Shown: positions 6,862-12,993 of the stretch, piece after piece
Numbering within the stretch: the first letter of the stretch is position 1
Layout of the letters: the number at the start of each line of letters is the position of its first letter
Origin: CAYJRR01 sp964372275 [NCBI: uncultured bacterium]
Lineage (GTDB): Bacteria > CAYJRR01
Reading direction: 5' to 3'
DNA: 18,435 nucleotides
NCBI GenBank assembly: GCA_964372275.1
Contig: CAYJRR010000011.1
Span: 33,453 to 51,887, forward strand
The notes under the pieces: model-generated
What the model was told of the DNA's origin: nothing
Seen by the model: the letters and a program-made list of their open reading frames with translations, nothing else
Databases searched by the model: none
Position numbers and translations under genes: made by a program

Positions 6862-7503
6862 ATGGGTTGTGAGCGCGGGCAGAAGGACGGCTGCGGTCAC
6901 CAATTGCTCGTTCGCACGGAGCTATCCGATTCGGGCCGCCGGCAGGCAATTCGGCGGGTCGGAGACTGGGTGATCTATGTCGGCGTGCTCGGCGGCGCCG
7001 CGGCGGTTGGGGCGTGCGGCGGCGAGCCGACGATCAGCGACATCGGGGAAGGCGGAGCGACCACCGCGCCGCCATCGGATACCGGTACCCCTACTTCGAC
7101 GCCGACGGCGACGGCTACGCCGAATCCCTGCGGTTGCGACACGCTCCCGGGAACATCAACAGGACTAAACAAGTCGGCCATCGCGCTGAATTCTGCGGCG
7201 TACCACGCCGGGACACAGGTGATGATCTGCCGCGACGCCAATGGGTACTACGCGATGCGAGGCACCTGCACACACCAGGGAACGGTACTTCCGGCGCCGG
7301 CGAACCTCTCGAGCGGAATCACGTGCAGCAATCCGGGTGGCCACGGGGCGACGTTCAACGCGAATGGAGACGTTACGGGCCAGCCGACTGGAGGCGGCAT
7401 GGCGACCTCGCTCCCGCACTACAAGATGGGAATCGCCGGAGACGGCACGATCTACGTCGACACCGCCTCGATCCTGACCGACCGCACCTGCCGTTGCACT
7501 TGA
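6862..7503 (+). CDS. Exported Rieske-like [2Fe-2S] protein with atypical C-x5-H second motif
   Basis: A 213-aa protein. The N terminus contains RR pairs (26-27, 31-32) before a hydrophobic segment ending in a lipobox-like AVGAC (Cys52), so it may be a Tat-exported lipoprotein. A Thr/Pro-rich linker follows (about 66-89). The C-terminal part is a Rieske fold: MRGTCTHQGTVL gives Cys136 and His138, and ITCSNPGGHGATF gives Cys155 and His161, followed by GDVTGQP and LPHYKMGIAGDGTIYVDT, which match the end of Rieske domains. The first-to-second motif spacing (16 residues) is normal, but the second motif is C-x5-H instead of C-x2-H, and the extra cysteines that form the stabilising disulfide in bc1-type Rieske proteins are not at their usual places. 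Additional cysteines occur at CGC (90-92), Cys123 and in the last four residues (CRC). It is probably a periplasmic electron carrier if it still binds a cluster. No partner gene is adjacent. Confidence 0.78.
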   Translation: MGCERGQKDGCGHQLLVRTELSDSGRRQAIRRVGDWVIYVGVLGGAAAVGACGGEPTISDIGEGGATTAPPSDTGTPTSTPTATATPNPCGCDTLPGTSTGLNKSAIALNSAAYHAGTQVMICRDANGYYAMRGTCTHQGTVLPAPANLSSGITCSNPGGHGATFNANGDVTGQPTGGGMATSLPHYKMGIAGDGTIYVDTASILTDRTCRCT

Positions 7504-7528
7504 CAGCGATCCCGCGCGCACGTCAGAT
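7500..7528 (+). promoter_or_regulatory. Sigma-70-type promoter TTGACA-N17-TCAGAT for the ParB-like gene
   Basis: A perfect -35 box TTGACA (7500-7505, overlapping the stop of the Rieske-like gene), an ideal 17-nt spacer and TCAGAT (7523-7528), followed by 6 nt and ATG 7535. The predicted transcription start coincides with the A of the start codon, so the mRNA would be leaderless. Confidence 0.6.
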
Positions 7529-7534
7529 CGGCGC

Positions 7535-8524
7535 ATGCCGGAGAAGCGTCGAGCCGCTGCTGCGAAGTCGCCTGCGAAACCGCGGCGGAGGCGCAAAGGG
7601 GTCGCGGAGCCGGGGTCGCGCGGGTTGCCGGCGGCGGAGCTGGGGGAGGGGGGGCGGCCGGCGGAGGTGGCGGCGCTCGAGCGGGCGATCGTCGACGACG
7701 GCGGGAGTGTGCTCGCGACCTACCGGGAGCCGTTGGGCGGGCACTGGAGCGTGCTGGCGGGGCTGCCGATCGACAAGGTGGCGCCGACACCGTTCCAGCG
7801 GGATCTCTCCGAAGCGCACGCCAAGCGGCTGACCGACGTGATCGAGAAGATCGGGCGATACCTCGATCCGGTGATCGTCGTCCGCGCCGACGGCGGCCGC
7901 TACTGGACCCCGAACGGGAACCACCGGCTGGCGGCGATGCGCAACCTCGGCGGGCGGTCGATCGTGGCGTTGGTGCTGCCGGAGGCGAAGATCGCCTATC
8001 AGATCCTCGCCTTGAACACGGAAAAGGCGCACAACCTCCGGGAGAAGGCGCTCGAGGTGGTGCGGATGGCCCGCGATCTGGCCGGGCGAGAGCGGCAGCC
8101 CGAGTCGGCGTTCGCGCTCGAGTTCGAGGAGCCGGCCTTCCTCACGCTTGGGCTCTGCTACGAGAGGCGCGGCCGGTTCTCGGGCGGGGCCTACAATCCG
8201 ATCCTGAAGCGGGTCGACGGCTTCCTCGACCTCGAGCTCGCCAAGGCGCTTCACGTCCGCGAGGAGCGGGCGGACGCGGTCCTGGCGCTCGACGACCAGG
8301 TCTCCAAGGCGGTGGAGGCGCTCAAGGCGAAGGGGTTCCAGAGCCCCTACCTGCGCGCCTTCGTCGTCTCGCGGATCAACTACCTGCGGTTCGTGAAGGG
8401 GCCGATGCCGTCGTTCGACGAGGCGATCGCCAAGATGACCGCCTCCGCATCCCGCTTCGATCCGGGAAAGGTCCGCGCCGACCAGGTCGCCCAGGCCGCA
8501 GGCCCGCCCGAAGCCGCCGAGTAG
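7535..8524 (+). CDS. ParB/Srx-fold (ParB N-terminal-like) domain protein, orphan
   Basis: A 329-aa soluble protein. After a very basic N-terminal tail (residues 5-22, rich in Lys/Arg/Ala) comes a ParB N-terminal-like domain (about 78-180). It contains IDKVAPTPFQRDLSEAHAKRL, a beta-hairpin DPVIVVRADGGRYW, and the nucleotide-binding-type box NGNHRLAAMR (127-136), which corresponds to the GxxRxxA box of ParB proteins. NTEKAHNLREKA (161-172) stands where ParB has its second conserved Asn/Arg box. The remaining 150 residues are mainly helical and contain no helix-turn-helix I recognise. There is no ParA-type ATPase and no obvious parS-like repeat nearby, so chromosome partition is unlikely. A CTP/ATP-dependent DNA-binding or regulatory role is inferred from the fold only. 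It has its own near-consensus promoter; the gene converges on the glycine-rich gene with 4 nt between the stops. Confidence 0.75.
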   Translation: MPEKRRAAAAKSPAKPRRRRKGVAEPGSRGLPAAELGEGGRPAEVAALERAIVDDGGSVLATYREPLGGHWSVLAGLPIDKVAPTPFQRDLSEAHAKRLTDVIEKIGRYLDPVIVVRADGGRYWTPNGNHRLAAMRNLGGRSIVALVLPEAKIAYQILALNTEKAHNLREKALEVVRMARDLAGRERQPESAFALEFEEPAFLTLGLCYERRGRFSGGAYNPILKRVDGFLDLELAKALHVREERADAVLALDDQVSKAVEALKAKGFQSPYLRAFVVSRINYLRFVKGPMPSFDEAIAKMTASASRFDPGKVRADQVAQAAGPPEAAE

Positions 8525-8528
8525 CGGT

Positions 8529-9176
8529 CTACCGGGACACGCCGTTGCGGCCGACGCCGTTGCGTCGCGCGGCGTCGATCGCTTCGTCGGAGTCCGCCGC
8601 GTGCGGCGTGGTGTGGGCGCTCATCGGCACGTTGCTGCCGACCGGGACGGTCAACGGGCCGTCGAGCCCACCGCGGGGCGTGGCGTTGCCGGCGCCACCG
8701 GGGTTGGTTCCGGCGAGGCCGCTTCCGCTGCGGCCGCCGCCGCCCCATCCGCCGAATCCTCCGAATCCCCCGAGACCGCCGTAACCGAAGCCGCCGAAGC
8801 CGAACAGCGACTGCAGCGCCCCCCAGCCGTCGCCGTTCCAGAGCTTCTTGAAGGCGTCGACCAGGATCTTGCCCATCGCAAGGATGCCGCCCACCGCCGC
8901 GACGATCCCCGCGACCTTGCCGAGGCCGTTCAGGAACCCCTTGAAGCCGGAGCCGAGCCCGCCGACGCCGGCGGTCGCCGCGCCGGTCGCGCCCCCCACC
9001 ACGCCGCCGGTGTTCGACGTCGGGTTCCGGGTCGGGACGTTGACGCTCGTTCCCCGATTGTTCGGATTGCGCAGCTGGCGTGCCTGCACCGCCGGGCTGG
9101 CAAGGAGCGCCGTTGCGATCGCGACGACCAAGGTTCCCTCGGACGCAGTACGGGCAAGGCGAGAGAGGAGGGTCAT
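8529..9176 (-). CDS. Exported glycine-rich protein of unknown function
   Basis: 215 aa from ATG 9176; GTG 9206 would add ten residues, but 9176 gives a better signal peptide. The signal sequence has Arg residues, a hydrophobic core (LVVAIATALLASPAVQA) and a likely cleavage after Ala32. The mature part has an Asn/Thr/Arg-rich start and a Gly/Ala-rich segment. Next is a hydrophobic or amphipathic helix (about 85-113, GKVAGIVAAVGGILAMGKIL), then a Gly/aromatic run (about 126-153: GFGGFGYGGLGGFGGFGGWG). The C terminus carries a short duplicated RNGV motif. I recognise no family. Gly/Phe/Tyr-rich secreted proteins of this look can be cell-surface or matrix components; that is inference. No Shine-Dalgarno site or -10-like hexamer is visible at the start. 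It stands alone between two convergent or unrelated units. Confidence 0.6.
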   Translation of the reverse strand: MTLLSRLARTASEGTLVVAIATALLASPAVQARQLRNPNNRGTSVNVPTRNPTSNTGGVVGGATGAATAGVGGLGSGFKGFLNGLGKVAGIVAAVGGILAMGKILVDAFKKLWNGDGWGALQSLFGFGGFGYGGLGGFGGFGGWGGGGRSGSGLAGTNPGGAGNATPRGGLDGPLTVPVGSNVPMSAHTTPHAADSDEAIDAARRNGVGRNGVSR

Positions 9177-9280
9177 GGAGGATCCATCGAGCAACCGATG
9201 TGCCACCCGGGAAATCCGCCGATTCCTGAGCGAAGACGCGGCGGTGATCCCGATGGAACGGCCGATGGGATTTGCGTTCC

Positions 9281-9343
9281 CGGGGGCCGGTCCCCCCGTG
9301 CGTGCGGATCCGCACGCCCCAAGCGGGCCTCTCTCGGGGGCCC
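9281..9343 (-). terminator. Three tandem GC-rich hairpins after the PilZ gene
   Basis: In minus-strand order: arms 9339-9343/9325-9329 (GGGCC with GGCCC), the perfect 18-bp palindrome 9300-9317, and arms 9293-9298/9281-9286 (CGGGGG with CCCCCG). The first begins 14 nt after the PilZ stop. No T-run follows. A terminator cluster for the mla-pilZ unit is the simplest reading. Confidence 0.45.
9300..9317. repeat. Perfect 18-bp palindrome
   Basis: GCGTGCGG/ATCCGCACGC reads the same on both strands (centre between 9308 and 9309). It is the middle hairpin of the cluster after pilZ and also lies 132 nt upstream of ATG 9176 of the glycine-rich gene, so it could instead be an operator for a dimeric regulator. 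Confidence 0.7.
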
Positions 9344-9357
9344 TGATCGTCCGGCTA

Positions 9358-9744
9358 TCAGCGGCCGCTACGCGCGATCCACTCCTCGATCGCGGCGCGG
9401 TCGGCGTCGCTGATCTTCTCGAAGCGGATCCCGTTCCCCGATACCGACCGTGCCCCGTCCAGCCGCGTGACGACGATCCCTTCGGCCCGGATCGAGCGGG
9501 AGGTCGGAAGCGTCAGCTCCAGCTGGAGGACCTTCCCCACCGGCAGCTGCAGCCCCTTCTCCAGGAACAGCCCCCCGGGGGAGAGGTTCTGCACGTGGTG
9601 GTAGTAGATGCCGTTGCCGTCCTCTTCGACGGCCCACAGCGATACCGGTATGCGGGCCAAAAGGCGGCGTGGCCCGTGCCGTCGCTCCACCGGAACGCGC
9701 TCCTTGGTCCCGGTCGACTCCGATCTTTTTCGTCGATCGCCCAC
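9358..9744 (-). CDS. PilZ domain protein (c-di-GMP effector)
   Basis: 128 aa from GTG 9744. It is a single PilZ domain with both binding motifs: the arginine motif RRLLAR (RxxxR at Arg27 and Arg31) and NLSPGG (53-58, the [DN]xSxxG motif), followed by the typical beta-barrel segments GLFLEKGLQLPVG and LQLELTLP, and a C-terminal helix (DADRAAIEEWIARSGR). All residues expected for c-di-GMP binding are present. Its length is that of stand-alone PilZ proteins. It lies 54 nt downstream of the mlaD-like gene on the same strand, so it is probably the last gene of that unit. The partner or output is unknown; a possible role is adjusting envelope or lipid transport, or motility, in response to c-di-GMP. 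Confidence 0.88.
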   Translation of the reverse strand: MGDRRKRSESTGTKERVPVERRHGPRRLLARIPVSLWAVEEDGNGIYYHHVQNLSPGGLFLEKGLQLPVGKVLQLELTLPTSRSIRAEGIVVTRLDGARSVSGNGIRFEKISDADRAAIEEWIARSGR

Positions 9745-9798
9745 CGAATCGTCCCGCGCTTCGCGCTCGGTCGGGAGCTTCCCGAACCCCTTGAGATT

Positions 9799-10695
9799 CT
9801 ACTCCGGTTCGCCCGACCCTTTCTCTTTTCCCACCTTGCGCGGCCGGACGCGGACGTAGATCCCCTCCTCCTCGAAGATCTTGCGGATCTCCAGCAGGAG
9901 GAAATCGGGATCGAGCTTCTCCCCTTTGGCGAACAGCGCCTCGAGTCTCTTGGAGATCCGTTCCAGGTGATCCAGCGTGCCCGGGAGCCGCTGCACCGTC
10001 GGTTGGAGTCCGTCGATCGTCTTCCCCGCCTTCGCCGTCAGCTCGTCGAGGCGCGCGAGGAGCGGCTTGATCTGGCTCGACGCATCGCCCGAGACCGCCG
10101 CCAGCTTGGCGAGCGAGGTCGCCACCAGGTGGAGGTCCTGCGCCAGCTCGCGGAACGCCGCCGGCGCCGAGGCCTTCCCCTTCTCGGACGAGAGGGCGAC
10201 CGCGAGCCCGTGGGCGATCGCCCGCAAGTCCTCCGGGTCGACCGCTTCGGCCGCGCGCGCGAGCACGCCCGTCAGGCGGTCGATGTCGGCCGAGGGAAGG
10301 GTGCGGATCTCGGCCCCCACCGCGAGCGGGCCGGCCTCGGCCGAGCCGGGGTCGATCTCGACGAACCGCTCACCGAGCAGACTCTTGGCGCGGACGAAGG
10401 CGGTGGCGTCGGCGTGGATCGCGAGGTCGGGCCGCACGCGGGCGACGATCTTCGCGATGCCGTCTTCGACCTCGATCGTCGAGATCGCCCCGATCTTCAC
10501 CCCGGCCACCGCGATCGGCGTCGTCTCCACCAGCCCGTTCGCGTCGGCCAGCCGCATCGTGACTTCGCGGCCGCCGCGGAAGCTCCCGACCGAGCCGATT
10601 CGCGCCGCCATGTACCCCAGCAGGACGACGGCGGCGAGGAACATCGCCCCGACGACCACGTCTCGCGCGAAGTTCTTGGGGCGTGCCGTCGTCAT
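9799..10695 (-). CDS. mlaD: MlaD/MCE-domain lipid transport protein
   Basis: 298 aa from ATG 10695 (MTTARPKNFARD). An N-terminal membrane anchor (about 12-30, VVVGAMFLAAVVLLGYMAA) is followed by one MCE domain (about 38-120), with VTMRLADANGLVETTPIAVAG and VKIGAISTIEVEDG at its start and SLLGERFVEID and AVGAEI near its end. A long helical C-terminal region (about 135-285) follows, ending in a charged tail. Family knowledge: MCE proteins form periplasmic hexameric rings that bind phospholipid and dock on MlaE. The C-terminal helical part is longer than in E. coli MlaD (about 183 aa in total) and could extend the pore as in other MCE proteins. It starts 20 nt after the ATPase stop. No mlaC or mlaB is present nearby. 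Confidence 0.88.
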   Translation of the reverse strand: MTTARPKNFARDVVVGAMFLAAVVLLGYMAARIGSVGSFRGGREVTMRLADANGLVETTPIAVAGVKIGAISTIEVEDGIAKIVARVRPDLAIHADATAFVRAKSLLGERFVEIDPGSAEAGPLAVGAEIRTLPSADIDRLTGVLARAAEAVDPEDLRAIAHGLAVALSSEKGKASAPAAFRELAQDLHLVATSLAKLAAVSGDASSQIKPLLARLDELTAKAGKTIDGLQPTVQRLPGTLDHLERISKRLEALFAKGEKLDPDFLLLEIRKIFEEEGIYVRVRPRKVGKEKGSGEPE

Positions 10696-10715
10696 CGTCG
10701 TTCGCTCGCGTCGTT

Positions 10716-11480
10716 TTACACGATCTGGATCGGGCCGTCGCTCTTTCGGTCGAGGAACTGCCGCACCACCGGATCGGCGCTGCGGAGCACTTGCTCCTTC
10801 GGCCCGAACTCCACCAGCCGTCCGCGGAACAGCATCCCGACGTGATCGGCGATCTTGGTGGTCGACGCCAGGTCGTGGCTGATCACCAGGAAGGTACGGG
10901 GCTTGGCGGCCTGCATCTGCAGGATCAGGTCGTCGATCGTCGAGGCGGTGACCGGATCGAGGCCGCTGGAGGGCTCGTCGAAGAAGACGACGTCCGGATC
11001 GAGCGCGATGGCGCGCGCCAGGCCCACCCGCTTGCGCATCCCGCCCGACAGCTCCGACGGGAACTTCGCGCCGGCCTGGGCCAGTCCCACCGAGCGGAGG
11101 CGGTCCTCCACCGCGATCGCGATCTCCCGCTCCGACCACCGGGTGTGCCGCCGCATCGGGAAGGCGACGTTCTCGGCGACCGACATCGAGTCGAACAGCG
11201 CCGCGTCCTGGAACAGCATCCCGAAGTGGCGGCGGGCGGCGAACAGCTCCTCGCGCGTGCAGTGCGTGACGTCGACCGTCTTGCCGTCGACGTGGACCAG
11301 GACCTGCCCGGCATCCGGTTCGGTGAGCCCCACGATCGTCTTGAGCAGCACGCTCTTTCCCGTGCCGCTCGGACCCAAGATCACCGTCGTCTTCCCGTTC
11401 GGGATCACGAGATCGATCGCTTCGAGGACGGGGATTCCGCCGTAGGCCTTCGAGACCCCTTTGACGTGGATGCCGGTCAT
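10716..11480 (-). CDS. mlaF: MlaF-type ABC transporter ATPase
   Basis: 254 aa from ATG 11480. It has all ABC ATPase motifs: Walker A GPSGTGKS (36-43), Q-loop Gln91 in FQDAALF, signature LSGGM (144-148), Walker B VVFFDEP with Asp168 and Glu169, D-loop SGLDP, and switch His202 in SHD. The sequence SELSGGMRKRVGLARAIALDP and the length match the MlaF/Ttg2A family of phospholipid transport ATPases, which drive lipid exchange between membranes together with MlaE and MlaD. The ATG overlaps the stop of the preceding permease (ATGA, 11477-11480), so translation is probably coupled. Confidence 0.93.
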   Translation of the reverse strand: MTGIHVKGVSKAYGGIPVLEAIDLVIPNGKTTVILGPSGTGKSVLLKTIVGLTEPDAGQVLVHVDGKTVDVTHCTREELFAARRHFGMLFQDAALFDSMSVAENVAFPMRRHTRWSEREIAIAVEDRLRSVGLAQAGAKFPSELSGGMRKRVGLARAIALDPDVVFFDEPSSGLDPVTASTIDDLILQMQAAKPRTFLVISHDLASTTKIADHVGMLFRGRLVEFGPKEQVLRSADPVVRQFLDRKSDGPIQIV

Positions 11481-12229
11481 GCCGGGTAGAGGAGGAAGGT
11501 GAGCACGACGTTCAACAGCAGGCAGAGGAGCACCTCGATCACGATGGCGCGATTGGTCGCCGCGCCCACCCCTTCCGGTCCGGGGCCGGCGGTCAGGCCC
11601 TGCCAGCAGGAGGTCGACCAGATCACGATCGCGAAGACGAGCGACTTCAAAAGGCCTTTGTACAGATCGCTCGGGCCGAGGTAGGTCTCGACGTTGGCCA
11701 GGAAGTAGGCCGGCTCGACGCCGAGCTGGTAGATGGCGACGACCCCGGCGGCCACGACCGTCAGGTAGTCGGCAAAGACGGTCAGCACCGGCAGCGCGAT
11801 CAGGCTCCCCAAGAGCTTCGGCGCGACCAGCCGCTCGATCGGGTCGACCGCCATCACCTCCAACGCGTCGATCTGCTGGCTGTTCTTCATCGCCGCCAGG
11901 TCGCTGGTGATCGCGGCGCCGGCCTTCCCGGCGATCATGGCGGAGGCGATGATCGGCGCCAGCTCGCGGACGCCGGCGAGCGCCACGAACAGCCCCACCA
12001 TGTCCTGGGCGCCGAACTGGCGGAAGGTCTGGTAGCCCTGCACCGCGAGGACCGTCCCGGCGAAGATGGCGGTGACGGCGACGACCGGAAAGGAGGTGGC
12101 GCCGATCGTCCAGACCTCGGCGAGCACCAGCCTCGGCTCGCGCAAGACACGGGGGCTGCGCCGCGCCGAGCTCCACGCGAAGCGCACCGCGCGCCCGAGC
12201 TCGGCCACCGGCGCCACGGCGGAGGTCAC
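11477..12229 (-). CDS. mlaE: MlaE/YrbE-family permease, second copy
   Basis: 250 aa from GTG 12229, which overlaps the stop of the upstream permease (GTGA, 12226-12229). It is a typical MlaE integral membrane protein with an N-terminal amphipathic region, about five hydrophobic helices and the diagnostic segment ELAPIIASAMIAGKAGAAI then QQIDALEVMAVDPI. It ends FLLYPA at TGA 11477-11479, overlapping the ATPase start. Family knowledge: MlaE forms a dimer that contacts the MCE ring and two MlaF subunits. Compared with the upstream copy this one keeps the canonical QIDALEVMxVDP motif. An earlier start cannot be ruled out, but it would lie inside the upstream gene. Confidence 0.92.
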   Translation of the reverse strand: MTSAVAPVAELGRAVRFAWSSARRSPRVLREPRLVLAEVWTIGATSFPVVAVTAIFAGTVLAVQGYQTFRQFGAQDMVGLFVALAGVRELAPIIASAMIAGKAGAAITSDLAAMKNSQQIDALEVMAVDPIERLVAPKLLGSLIALPVLTVFADYLTVVAAGVVAIYQLGVEPAYFLANVETYLGPSDLYKGLLKSLVFAIVIWSTSCWQGLTAGPGPEGVGAATNRAIVIEVLLCLLLNVVLTFLLYPA

Positions 12230-12975
12230 GAGGCGGCTCCGAAGATGGCCGAGGTCAGGATGTAGTTGCAGACGACGATCCCCACAATCGCGGTGACGAC
12301 GGCGCGGTTGGCGGCCATCCCCACGCCGCGCGCGCCGCGTCCGCAGTGGTAGCCGTGGTAGGTGGCAACGATCCCGGTGAGAAGCCCGTAGGAGAGGCTC
12401 TTCACCACCCCGGCGAACAGATCGGCCATCGTCAGGAAGCTGAACATGTTCTCCCGGAAGACGCCGTGGGACACCCCTCCGAGCGTGGTCACGATCCCCC
12501 AGGCGACGAGGATTCCGAACAGCGCCGAGAGGACGGTCAGGACCGGGGCGGACAGCGCGAGCGCCACGACGCGGGGGACGACGTGGAAGCGGAGGCCGTC
12601 GACCGACATCACTTCGGTGGCGTCGAGCTCCTCCTTCACCCGCATCACCGCCAGCTCGGCGGCGACGCTCGAGCCGGCCTGGGCGGCGAGCATCAACGCG
12701 GCGAAGGTCGGCGCCGCTTCGCGCAGGATCGCCACCACCACCAGCGAGGGGAGCATCGGCTGCGTGCCGAAGATGCGGAAGATGTTCATCCCCTGCAGCG
12801 CCACGACGGCGGCGAAGGCGCAGACGATCACCACCACCGGGACGAAGCTGCGTCGGCAGGTGAGGGAGACGTGCCGGAACCACTCGCGCACGAAGCGGGG
12901 CCGAGTGCCGGCGAGACCGGAAAGCCGTCCCGCGAAGAGCGTGACGCGTCCCGCCGAGCCGAGGATCTCCAGCAC
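12226..12975 (-). CDS. mlaE: MlaE/YrbE-family permease, first copy (divergent)
   Basis: 249 aa from GTG 12975. It has the same fold and hydrophobic pattern as the downstream permease (helices around 45-65, 75-100, 145-170, 195-215 and the C terminus). The signature is altered: LREAAPTFAALMLAAQAGSSV and EELDATEVMSVDG where the standard form has Q-IDAL-VM-VDP. It is thus clearly a paralogue, not a duplicate. Two neighbouring permease genes with one ATPase and one MCE gene suggest a heterodimeric permease, as known for actinobacterial YrbEA/YrbEB. It starts 18 nt after the cyclase stop; a -10-like TACACT lies in that gap. Confidence 0.9.
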   Translation of the reverse strand: MLEILGSAGRVTLFAGRLSGLAGTRPRFVREWFRHVSLTCRRSFVPVVVIVCAFAAVVALQGMNIFRIFGTQPMLPSLVVVAILREAAPTFAALMLAAQAGSSVAAELAVMRVKEELDATEVMSVDGLRFHVVPRVVALALSAPVLTVLSALFGILVAWGIVTTLGGVSHGVFRENMFSFLTMADLFAGVVKSLSYGLLTGIVATYHGYHCGRGARGVGMAANRAVVTAIVGIVVCNYILTSAIFGAAS

Positions 12976-12982
12976 GGGGGCA

Positions 12983-12988
12983 AGTGTA
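12983..12988 (-). promoter_or_regulatory. -10-like hexamer TACACT 7 nt before GTG 12975
   Basis: On the minus strand TACACT (within GTATACACT) is followed by 7 nt and GTG 12975, inside the 18-nt gap between cyclase and permease. No Shine-Dalgarno site is present. If real, the lipid-transport genes have their own nearly leaderless promoter in addition to read-through from the cyclase gene. Confidence 0.35.
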
Positions 12989-12993
12989 TACGG

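Noticed and set aside
8848-10845. 665-codon plus-strand open frame opposite glycine-rich, PilZ and MCE genes
   Set aside because: Composition of an antisense shadow; crosses hairpins and three genes with clear domains.
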